Part shown: one piece after another, positions 1 to 5,663 of the stretch
How positions within the stretch are numbered: position 1 is the stretch's first letter
How the letters are laid out: the number at the start of each line of letters is the position of its first letter
Source of the DNA: Alistipes sp.
GTDB taxonomy: Bacteria; Bacteroidota; Bacteroidia; Bacteroidales; Rikenellaceae
NCBI GenBank assembly: GCA_029051915.1
Contig: JAIDKM010000206.1
Coordinates: 1 to 11,336, forward strand
Direction: 5' to 3'
Length of the DNA stretch: 11,336 nt
Translations under genes and position numbers: made by a program
The notes under the pieces: generated by a model
The model's input: the letters and a program-made list of their open reading frames with translations, nothing else
The model's database searches: none
What the model was told of the DNA's origin: nothing

Positions 1-303
1 ACACAGAGCCCCGCGCAAGCTAACGACTTGATAGCCGTGAGGGTATGGCAGCGTAACAGAGAATGACCGCCCGGCGATCGCCGGGTAAGGGTGAAAAGGC
101 GGGGTAAGAGCCCACCGCGGGGGCAGCGATGTCGCCCGGCCGTACGTCCCGCGGGTTGCAAGACCATGTATACCGGCAATCAAGGGCTGCTCGTCCGATG
201 TCGGGGGGTAGGTTGCTTCAGACGGCAGGAGACTGCCGCCGTAGATAAATGACAGAGGCCCGGGCTTCGGCCCGGGAACAGAACCCGGCTTACAGGGCCT
301 GCA
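1..303 (+). ncRNA. rnpB: RNase P RNA, bacterial type A, 3' portion (5' end beyond window)
   Basis: This is the catalytic RNA of ribonuclease P, which removes 5' leaders from pre-tRNAs. The conserved core is readable directly: ACAGAGAATGACCGCC near 56-71, then GGTAAGGGTGAAAAGG and GGTAAGAGCCCACC between about 84 and 116, and near the 3' end GATAAATGACAG (243-254) and ACAGAACCCGGCTTAC (278-293). The last element is the universally conserved strand that pairs back with the 5' domain. The 5' part (P1 to P4, including the GAGGAAAGTCCGGGC strand) is missing because the window starts inside the gene. The exact 3' end is estimated, because the P1 partner strand is not present. A strong hairpin follows at 311-342. 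The RNA identity is very secure; only the boundary is uncertain. Confidence 0.95.
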
Positions 304-310
304 CGTACAC

Positions 311-342
311 GGGAAGCCGCTGCGAAAATGCAGCGGCTTCCC
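311..342. terminator. Bidirectional intrinsic terminator between rnpB and the convergent phage-like cassette
   Basis: A perfect 13-bp stem (GGGAAGCCGCTGC at 311-323 paired with 330-342) closes a 6-base loop. It is followed by TGTTTC on the + strand. It starts a few bases after rnpB and lies 4 bases beyond the stop codon of the minus-strand gene ending at 347, so it probably serves both. The T-tract is short on the + strand and essentially absent on the - strand, so efficiency cannot be judged by eye. Confidence 0.8.
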
Positions 343-346
343 TGTT

Positions 347-931
347 TCAACTCCGCAGGCGGATCCCGAGAATCACGGCGAGGCAGACCACGGCCCCCGC
401 GACGAACCAACGCCAGCAACCGCGGGCGCGGGCGCGGGGCACGACCGTTTCGGCCCGCGACTCTTGTCGGAGGCTGTCGGTCTTCGACCGAGCGAAGCGA
501 TCCGCGATCCGGCAGACCGAAAAATCGTGCTGCCGACGGATCTCCTCGTATTCGGTGCGCATGACGGTTCTTGGCAGGCAATCGCTGCGCGCCACGATTA
601 TCACCGAATCGCCCCGCTGCCGGGCCGCGACGGCGATGTTGTCCTGGCGGGCGGAAAACTCCGCGCCCTCGGGCAAGGAACCGAGCGCGGACAACGGAAC
701 CGACAAAGCGACCTCGCGGGCTGCGACCGGCTCCTGCGTGATGGTTCTCTCGCGAAGCACGAAGCACTCGCCGGCCTTATGGGCCGCCGTTTCCGAACTA
801 TTCGTTTCGACCTGCTGCGAAACGACGCTGCAATCCGTCGTCGAACGGGTTGTATTTCGAGAAGCGGCGCACGAGAAGACCGCCGCAGACAATCCGGCGC
901 AAAGCGCCCGAAGCAAAAGATGGAGGTTCAT
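347..931 (-). CDS. Spanin-like lipoprotein with C-terminal transmembrane helix (phage lysis-type)
   Basis: This encodes a 194-residue protein. The N-terminus is a lipoprotein-type signal (MNLHLLLRALCAGLSAAVFSC, candidate lipid cysteine near residue 21). The middle is polar and rich in Thr, Ser, Glu and Arg. The C-terminus is one hydrophobic helix (WRWFVAGAVVCLAVILGIRL) ending in basic residues. A lipobox at one end and a membrane helix at the other is the topology of unimolecular spanins, which link and fuse the two membranes during phage lysis of Gram-negative hosts; Bacteroides prophages carry similar small lipoproteins. The longer open frame reaches 1444, but ATG at 931 is preferred because it overlaps the upstream stop as ATGA and gives a proper signal peptide. 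The function is inferred from topology, not from a recognised domain. Confidence 0.62.
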   Translation of the reverse strand: MNLHLLLRALCAGLSAAVFSCAASRNTTRSTTDCSVVSQQVETNSSETAAHKAGECFVLRERTITQEPVAAREVALSVPLSALGSLPEGAEFSARQDNIAVAARQRGDSVIIVARSDCLPRTVMRTEYEEIRRQHDFSVCRIADRFARSKTDSLRQESRAETVVPRARARGCWRWFVAGAVVCLAVILGIRLRS

Positions 932-1242
932 AACCTTTTGAAATTTAAAATATTCGAACTGAAATTCCGGCGCAGGCTCTCGACCTCGCGCGTCAGCCGG
1001 TCGACTTTGGCCAACAACATCTGCTGGGTTACCTGCCACTCGGCTTTCTCCTGACGCAGCGAGACGTTCTCCTGCAATACCTGATTGTATTTCTCGCTCA
1101 GCAAGTCGATCGACCGCTGCATTTCGGCGAGAAAATCGTTGTTGCGTTTCCGACGGCCGACGACCCAGGAGACGGTCGCGCCCAGGAAACCGCCCGGCAG
1201 AGCGAACGCAAAGAGATCGCTCAACCAAGAAAAATCGGTCAT
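928..1242 (-). CDS. Small membrane-anchored coiled-coil protein, prophage-like
   Basis: This 104-residue protein has a hydrophobic segment at about residues 8-28 (LSDLFAFALPGGFLGATVSW), then a basic stretch (RRKRNN), then a long heptad-type coiled coil from about 35 to 95 rich in Glu, Gln, Arg and Leu. The basic residues after the helix suggest the coiled coil is cytoplasmic by the positive-inside rule. Small proteins of this build occur in Bacteroidota prophage and mobile-element lysis or holin regions, but no named family is recognised. It sits 12 bases after the upstream gene and overlaps the downstream lipoprotein gene by 4 bases (ATGA), so the three are probably co-transcribed and the last two translationally coupled. 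Confidence 0.65.
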   Translation of the reverse strand: MTDFSWLSDLFAFALPGGFLGATVSWVVGRRKRNNDFLAEMQRSIDLLSEKYNQVLQENVSLRQEKAEWQVTQQMLLAKVDRLTREVESLRRNFSSNILNFKRL

Positions 1243-1254
1243 GGAACAGAGGAT

Positions 1255-1545
1255 TTACCGCCAGTCGAAGCCCGGATGGAGCCGTCGCAACTCGCTGCGG
1301 GACGTGCGGTTTCGGATCAACAAGGCGAGGTAGTCGGCCTGGTCGGCGAGGGCGTTGGCGACAGTCCGCTCCTCGACGAAAAACTCGTTGTCGCACAACA
1401 GCCTGCGCACGTCGTCCTCGCGCCGCCGCTGCAACTCGGCCCAATAATAATACCGGGCGACAACCGCCCGATTGCGCTGCTGCACCCGCTCGCGACGCGG
1501 CGGCGAGACCGCCTTGCGGGCCTCGGAAAAGTCGGAAATAGACAT
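1255..1545 (-). CDS. Small basic HTH-like protein of Bacteroidota prophage type
   Basis: This 96-residue Arg-rich protein starts MSISDFSEAR. Residues about 27-80 (RYYYWAELQRRREDDV, then NEFFVEERTVANAL) read as helices with the pattern of a helix-turn-helix. They resemble small conserved proteins found in Bacteroidota prophage and transposable-phage regions; this comes from memory of the pattern, not a search. The open frame extends upstream to 1779, but that extension runs through the promoter and terminator, so the internal ATG at 1545 is taken as the start. It is the first gene of the cassette, about 147 bases downstream of the predicted transcription start. It could be a regulator or a phage packaging-associated protein; neither is shown. 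Confidence 0.55.
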   Translation of the reverse strand: MSISDFSEARKAVSPPRRERVQQRNRAVVARYYYWAELQRRREDDVRRLLCDNEFFVEERTVANALADQADYLALLIRNRTSRSELRRLHPGFDWR

Positions 1546-1698
1546 AGGAAAAAGAGAGAACGGATCTCCAGGAACGGCACCCCGTCGGGCCCGGGCCGGA
1601 ATCCGAAAAAAGTGCGGTCGCCTGCGGATCCTCAGAACGACGCGCGCGATGATGAAAAAGAGAGATGGAACGGCTGCCGATTCGGGCGAATGCCCGTG

Positions 1699-1730
1699 CA
1701 AATATAATATTGTAATACCCCCTTTGTCAA
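1699..1730 (-). promoter_or_regulatory. Bacteroidota-type promoter for the phage-like cassette
   Basis: On the minus strand, TTG (1730-1728, in the context TTGACA) is followed after 21 bases by TATATTTG (1706-1699), a full match to the Bacteroidota -7 consensus TAnnTTTG. This is an AT-rich island in a GC-rich background. Transcription would start near 1692, leaving a leader of about 147 bases before ATG 1545. That leader contains a small GGGC-ATTC-GCCC hairpin (1683-1694 region) and two copies of TCTCTCTTTTTC. Confidence 0.75.
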
Positions 1731-1731
1731 G

Positions 1732-1758
1732 AAAAACCCCGAAAAAAAAATTTCGGGG
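1732..1758 (-). terminator. Intrinsic terminator of the flavin reductase-like gene
   Basis: On the minus strand, CCCCGAAA (1758-1751), a 6-T loop and TTTCGGGG (1744-1737) form an 8-bp stem followed by TTTTT (1736-1732). It lies 24 bases after the stop codon at 1783. The T-tail runs straight into the -33 element of the next promoter, so the two transcription units are insulated back to back. Confidence 0.85.
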
Positions 1759-1782
1759 CTGGAACAGAAAGGGTTGCAAAGG

Positions 1783-2487
1783 CTATTTTTTCGGAGCAGG
1801 CTTCGGAGCGGAAGATCGGGAGCTGCGCCGATCGGCCGCAACGGAACCGGCGGAAGCACGGGACTTACCGGCAGATCGGGATTTCGGGGCGGATGCTACT
1901 GCCGCCGAAGCGGGTTTCGGAGCGGGCTTCTTGCGCACCGACCAACCGAAATGCCCGAGGGCCTCGCCCAACGCGAAATATTCGCCGTGAGAATAGACGA
2001 TGGGGCAAGCGCACTCCAGACAGAACCTGCCGCTCTGCGGATCGACATACTCGGCATCGACCTGCACGCCGACGACCTCGGCGATGAACATATCGTGCGA
2101 ACCCAACGGAAGCACCTGCCGCACGCGACACTCGATATGCACGGGAGACTCCTCGATGATCGGCGCGGCGACGTGCAGCGCTTTGCCGGGCGTGAGGCCC
2201 ATTTCGCGGAACTTGTCGTAATCGCGCCCCGACCGCACGCCGCACCAGTCGGTGGCGCGGGCCAGGGATTCGGTGGTGAGGTTGATGACGAATTCGCCCG
2301 TACGGCGGATGATCTCGTAAGAGTGCCGTTCGGGCCGCACCGAGATGTAACACATCGGCGGATCGGAACAGATCGTCCCTGTCCATGCGACGGTCAACAT
2401 GTTATACTCCTCGGGCTCGGCCCCGCAACTTACCAAGACGGCCGGCAACGGATAGAGCACCGTACCGGGTTTCCAGGATTCTTTCAT
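1783..2487 (-). CDS. Flavin reductase-like FMN-binding split-barrel protein with basic low-complexity tail
   Basis: This 234-residue protein has a flavin reductase/flavoredoxin-type core at about residues 1-186. The start MKESWKPGTVLYPLPAVLVSC, then NMLTVAWTGTICSDPPM, SVRPERHSYEII and GEFVINL, are the typical order of this family: FMN-contacting strands, then the R-H-x-(S/T) motif. A further cysteine cluster, FCLECACP, lies near 155-162. Such proteins bind FMN and pass electrons in small redox reactions; the partner is unknown. Residues 187-234 form an unusual tail almost entirely of Ala, Lys, Pro, Arg and Ser. ATG 2487 is chosen because the open frame extending to 3108 overlaps the divergent recombinase gene antisense and has no family similarity. 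It is monocistronic, with its own terminator at 1732-1758. Confidence 0.88.
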   Translation of the reverse strand: MKESWKPGTVLYPLPAVLVSCGAEPEEYNMLTVAWTGTICSDPPMCYISVRPERHSYEIIRRTGEFVINLTTESLARATDWCGVRSGRDYDKFREMGLTPGKALHVAAPIIEESPVHIECRVRQVLPLGSHDMFIAEVVGVQVDAEYVDPQSGRFCLECACPIVYSHGEYFALGEALGHFGWSVRKKPAPKPASAAVASAPKSRSAGKSRASAGSVAADRRSSRSSAPKPAPKK

Positions 2488-2538
2488 GAAGCGACGTTTT
2501 GATGAGTAAAGATAACGAATTTTTCGTATATTCGCCCC

Positions 2539-3441
2539 ATGCTGCCCGAATTCATCCGCTACCTGGAAGCCGAGCGCCGCTACTCCCCTCTCACGGTACG
2601 CAACTACCGCCGCGATGTGGAGCAGTTCCTTTCGTGGCTGGGCACCGACGACGCCCGCTTCGACCCGCGGCGAGTAACCACGGGACAGATCCGCGAGTGG
2701 ATCATCCACCGCACCGAAACGGGCGGCATCAGCGCCGCGACGATGAACCGTGAAATCTCGTCGCTGCGGGCGCTCTTCCGCTGGCTCCACCGCACAGGCG
2801 CCATCGAGAAAGACATCCTGCGGCCGCTCGCCTCGCTGAAGACCTCGCGCCGCCTGCCGGCATTCGTACCCGAAAGCCGCATGTCGAACATCATCAACGA
2901 ATGCGAATACGAAAGCGACGAATTCGAAACCGAACGCAACTCGCTGGTGATCCTGCTCTTCTACTCGTGCGGACTTCGGCTGGCCGAGCTGGTGGGCATC
3001 GACCGCGACGACCTCTCGGCCGACCGAACCTCCCTGCGCGTACGCGGCAAAGGCGATAAGGAACGGCTCGTACCCATTCTGGACGAAATACGCGAAAAGA
3101 TTCTGCACTACCTGGAAGTGATCGAACGGCAGAAAATTTGCAATTCTGAAGAAAAAGCGCTATTTTTAACACACAAAGGCAAACGTATCTCCCGCACGGC
3201 GGTCTACCGGCTTGTGCAGGACGAACTGGCCAAAGCGGGCGTACAAGGCAAAAAGAGCCCCCACGTACTGCGGCACACCTTCGCGACCCACCTGATGAAC
3301 GGCGGCGCCGACATGCGCGAGATTCAGGAACTCCTGGGACACGCCTCGCTGCAAGCCACGCAAGTCTACACGCACAACAGCATCGCCCGCCTCAAGGAGA
3401 TATACGCCAAAGCCCACCCCCGGGAGAAGAAGGGGGAGTAA
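2539..3441 (+). CDS. xerC: Tyrosine recombinase, XerC/XerD family
   Basis: This is a complete 300-residue site-specific recombinase, the normal length for Xer proteins that resolve chromosome dimers at dif. The N-terminal SAM-like core-binding domain spans about residues 1-90 (FIRYLEAERRYSPLTVRNYR). The catalytic domain follows with all expected residues: Arg147 in CGLRLAEL, Lys171 in RGKGDKER, His242 and Arg245 in PHVLRHTFATHL, His268 in LLGHASL, and nucleophile Tyr277 in TQVYTH. It is divergent from the flavin reductase-like gene (51 bases between starts) and lies 22 bases before hpf. Its compact form and housekeeping neighbour argue for a chromosomal Xer rather than a phage integrase. XerC versus XerD cannot be settled from sequence alone. 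An AT-rich patch at about 3131-3180 departs from the gene's codon use and contains a promoter-like sequence. Confidence 0.92.
   Translation: MLPEFIRYLEAERRYSPLTVRNYRRDVEQFLSWLGTDDARFDPRRVTTGQIREWIIHRTETGGISAATMNREISSLRALFRWLHRTGAIEKDILRPLASLKTSRRLPAFVPESRMSNIINECEYESDEFETERNSLVILLFYSCGLRLAELVGIDRDDLSADRTSLRVRGKGDKERLVPILDEIREKILHYLEVIERQKICNSEEKALFLTHKGKRISRTAVYRLVQDELAKAGVQGKKSPHVLRHTFATHLMNGGADMREIQELLGHASLQATQVYTHNSIARLKEIYAKAHPREKKGE
3138..3168 (+). promoter_or_regulatory. Candidate promoter for hpf inside the recombinase gene
   Basis: TTG at 3138-3140 (context ATTTG), a 20-base spacer and TATTTTTA at 3161-3168 match the Bacteroidota -33/-7 layout, with one mismatch at the last base of TAnnTTTG. 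It sits in a conspicuous AT-rich island in a GC-rich coding region. A start near 3175 would give hpf a leader of roughly 290 bases. Only spacing and base composition support this. Confidence 0.45.
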
Positions 3442-3463
3442 ACAACCATTAAATCACAAGGCT

Positions 3464-3760
3464 ATGAACGTGCAGATTCAATCCGTGAAATTCGACGCCG
3501 ACAAGCGGCTGGTCGAATTCGTGAATGCCAAGATGGCGAAGCTGGACCGCTTTGCGGAACGCTCGACCGGCGCCGACGTCATTCTGAAACTTGACAAAGA
3601 CCACGAAAAAGGAAACAAGATCGCGACCATCACGCTCCATATGCCGGGCGAAGAACTGGTGGCTGCGCATCAAGCCAAAACCTTCGAGGAGGCGGTCGAC
3701 GAAGCGATCGACGCGCTGAAACGCCAAGTGGACAAATTCAAAGCCAAGAGCGAGAAATAG
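3464..3760 (+). CDS. hpf: Ribosome hibernation promoting factor, short form (HPF/RaiA family)
   Basis: This 98-residue protein matches the short HPF family. It has the opening strand MNVQIQSVKFDADKRLVEFV, a basic helix (KMAKLDRFAER), the central DVILKLDKDHEKGNKIATITLHMPG hairpin region and the closing helix with TFEEAVDEAIDALKRQVDKF. These proteins bind the 30S decoding region in stationary phase and silence or dimerise ribosomes. The C-terminal dimerisation domain of long HPF is absent. It follows the recombinase gene by 22 bases, so co-transcription is likely, but a candidate internal promoter at 3138-3168 could uncouple it. The start is the only suitable ATG; the SD-like AAGG only 2 bases before it is too close to be convincing. 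Confidence 0.93.
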   Translation: MNVQIQSVKFDADKRLVEFVNAKMAKLDRFAERSTGADVILKLDKDHEKGNKIATITLHMPGEELVAAHQAKTFEEAVDEAIDALKRQVDKFKAKSEK

Positions 3761-3793
3761 TTTGCGGGGAGGACTGACGAACCTCCGGAAAGC

Positions 3794-3824
3794 AACGGCC
3801 GCCTAAGATAGGCGGCCGTTTTTT
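3794..3824 (+). terminator. Intrinsic terminator after hpf
   Basis: A perfect 10-bp stem (AACGGCCGCC at 3794-3803 with GGCGGCCGTT at 3811-3820) closes a 7-base loop. It ends in six T's (3819-3824). It lies 33 bases after the hpf stop and 20 bases before the end of the convergent lipoprotein gene. The reverse direction lacks a T-tract, so it is mainly a + strand terminator. Confidence 0.92.
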
Positions 3825-3843
3825 ATTATATGACCCGAAGGAG

Positions 3844-4589
3844 CTACTGGATCTGCTCCCACGTGTACTCGAAGTACTCCATATCGCCGCCGTAGTTCTT
3901 GTTCTCGCGAACTACGCAACCGTTCTCGTCCATGTCGTAGGTGTAGACGGCCGACACGTCGGAGTGAGCCCACTTGCTCGACTCGCAGAGGTAAACCGAC
4001 GGTTTGCCGAAGAGACCCGTCTCGTAGAGCCAGCGGCTCGGATCGGTAGCCTCGCTGTGGATGTTGAAGATGTTGTTGGTGTTGAGCGTACCGGTGTAGG
4101 TGTGGTTCTTGGTCTGCAACTCGCCGTCGCGGTTGCGGGTCCACGATACCAGGCACTCCTGCTCCCAGACGATGTCGGAGACGACCTCGCCGTTCTTCTT
4201 GATCTGGGTCATGTGGCCCTTGGCGTCGTAGGCGAATTCGCGTACGTCGTCCCATTCGTCGGTCATCTTGGCTACATAGCCGTCGGCGCCCAGTTCGATT
4301 TCGGCATAGCGGTTGCCCGAGTTGGTTACGGTGATCTTGTTGCCGTTCCATGCGAAAGTCCAGTCCTTGTCCTCCTCGCGATAGACGCGCGTTACGCGGC
4401 CCTCGCTGTCGTAGGTGTACTGGTAGACGTCGGCCCAGCCGTCGCCGACCAGCGAATAGGTCTTGACGCGGAAGCGAGGCCCCTGAGGCTCGTTCCCCCC
4501 CCTCCGTTGTTGTCATCGTCGTCGTTGCACGAAACCATGACGGCTGCACCCATGAGCAGCATGGCGAACAAAGAAATCAGCTTTTTCAT
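3844..4589 (-). pseudogene. DUF4595-like lipoprotein, reading frame broken at a G8 tract
   Basis: The gene opens with a lipoprotein signal (MKKLISLFAMLLMGAAVMVSC, lipid cysteine 21) followed by an acidic/Asn/Gly linker (NDDDDNNGGGG). In the frame given, translation goes off course after the glycines and stops near 4392. One extra base in the G run restores a continuous 248-residue protein. That frame continues NEPQGPRFRVKTYSL, YQYTYDSEGRVTRVY, ITVTNSGNRY, and FAYDAKGHMTQIKK, then runs to TAG at 3844. The repeated Tyr-Asp-x-x-Gly beta-hairpin pattern resembles the DUF4595/Bacuni_01323-like secreted lipoproteins of Bacteroidota, function unknown. The downstream frame shows no decay, so this is either phase variation or a homopolymer length error, not an old pseudogene. 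The family call is moderate; the frameshift itself is directly visible. It follows the permease by 42 bases. Confidence 0.8.
4495..4502 (-). repeat. Homopolymer tract (G8 on the coding strand) at the frameshift
   Basis: Eight C's on the + strand read as G8 just after the lipid-anchor linker of the lipoprotein gene. Nine (or six) G's would join the signal peptide to the body of the protein; eight does not. Homopolymers of this length are prone to slipped-strand mispairing. Confidence 0.85.
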
Positions 4590-4631
4590 AACTTTTTGAA
4601 TTTTAGGTTAGTGAATAAAGTATTGCGACTG

Positions 4632-5642
4632 TTAATTACCGGCCCGGATAATCAGACCCAGACCTGTGAGGAAAAGCACGAACATCAGTGCGATAAGCAG
4701 ATCGACCCGGCGCGTACCCCCGCGGAACTCCCGCCAGATGAAGACGCCCCAGAACGCCGCCACCATCGTGGCGCCCTGTCCCAGACCGTAGGAGATGGCC
4801 GTGCCGGCGGCTCCCGAAGCGATGTAGCTTGCCAACGAACCCAGGCACCAGATGGCGCCGCCCAACATGCCGACCGCATGCGTCCGAACCGAACCGCGGA
4901 AGTACTCCGCATACCGCACGCGCTCGCCGACGAACGGATAACGCATGATGAGCGTATTGAACAGGAAGTTGCTGGCCAGCACGCCCAGCGAGAAGACGAA
5001 GATGGCCGAATAGGGAGTCATCATCCCGGCGGTGGGTGCCGCGAAGTTATTGACATCCATTCCCTTGACCACGCAACGGAAGAAGAAGGACATCAAAATA
5101 CCGGCAGCGGCGGCGAGCCACAAGCCCTTGGTATTGGTTCCGGCGGCCGAACCTCCGGCGCGCTGGTGCATGCCCGAGGCGATGCCGTTGCAGACGATCG
5201 CTGCGACGACCAGCGCCACGCCGACGAACAACAACACGGGATCGCCCGACGGCAGCCCCAGATAGTTGACGATGACGCCCAACACCAGAGCCAGACCTAC
5301 GCCCAACGGAAAGGCGACCGACATGCCGGCCAGAGCGGTCGATGCCGAGAGCAAGATATTCGACGCGTTGAAGATCACGCCGCCCAACAATACCCAGCCG
5401 ACACTGCGGCCCGACGCCTGCGAGAGGTCGGCGAGGAACGAACGGCCCTCGTCGCCCGTGCTGCCCATCGTCAGACCGAGCAACAACGCCGCGACGACCA
5501 TGCCGACCACGTAATCCCAATAAAAGAGCTCGTAACGCCAGCTTTTCTGAGCCAGCTTCTGGGTGTTGCCCCACGAACCCCAGCACAACATCGTGATGAA
5601 ACAGAACACGATGGCCAAAGAGTAACTTGAAACGATAAACAT
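4632..5642 (-). CDS. GRP/DMT-superfamily sugar permease, similar to Bacteroides ribose permease RbsP
   Basis: This 336-residue integral membrane protein has about ten hydrophobic helices (near 5-24, 40-60, 82-101, 105-130, 134-155, 172-192, 210-232, 256-277, 282-303 and 313-333), the fold size of the drug/metabolite transporter superfamily. The opening segment (FITMLCWGSWGNTQKLAQK, then WRYELFYWDYV) is characteristic of the glucose/ribose-porter and ureide-permease-like transporters of Bacteroidota, including the permease encoded with ribose-utilisation genes in Bacteroides. The likely role is import of a monosaccharide across the inner membrane. It lies 21 bases downstream of the esterase gene, with no terminator between, so it is probably the transport step of the same operon. 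The ribose assignment is inference from remembered family resemblance; another sugar or nucleoside product is possible. Confidence 0.8.
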   Translation of the reverse strand: MFIVSSYSLAIVFCFITMLCWGSWGNTQKLAQKSWRYELFYWDYVVGMVVAALLLGLTMGSTGDEGRSFLADLSQASGRSVGWVLLGGVIFNASNILLSASTALAGMSVAFPLGVGLALVLGVIVNYLGLPSGDPVLLFVGVALVVAAIVCNGIASGMHQRAGGSAAGTNTKGLWLAAAAGILMSFFFRCVVKGMDVNNFAAPTAGMMTPYSAIFVFSLGVLASNFLFNTLIMRYPFVGERVRYAEYFRGSVRTHAVGMLGGAIWCLGSLASYIASGAAGTAISYGLGQGATMVAAFWGVFIWREFRGGTRRVDLLIALMFVLFLTGLGLIIRAGN

Positions 5643-5663
5643 AATGATCCGGATATTTGAGGT

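Noticed and set aside
2507..2514. TATCTTTA on the minus strand as a promoter for the flavin reductase-like gene
   Set aside because: No TTG lies at the right distance upstream and the -7 box has a mismatch.
2499..2534. Promoter for the recombinase: TTG at 2499 and TATATTCG at 2527
   Set aside because: The spacer is 25 bases, too long, and the start would fall on the ATG. Possible but not supportable.
347..3441. Reading the phage-like trio plus the tyrosine recombinase as one integrated prophage
   Set aside because: The recombinase has the compact Xer form, sits with hpf on the other strand and is separated by an unrelated gene. No attachment-site repeats were found by eye.
3442..3843. tRNA genes or an elongation factor Tu gene after hpf, which I half expected from other Bacteroidota
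   Set aside because: No cloverleaf-like sequence or tuf start is present; the space holds only the terminator.
3803..4549. Minus-strand frame running through the lipoprotein region
   Set aside because: It is the third frame: Arg-rich, no signal peptide. The frame joining the lipoprotein signal to the Tyr-Asp-Gly repeats is clearly the coding one.
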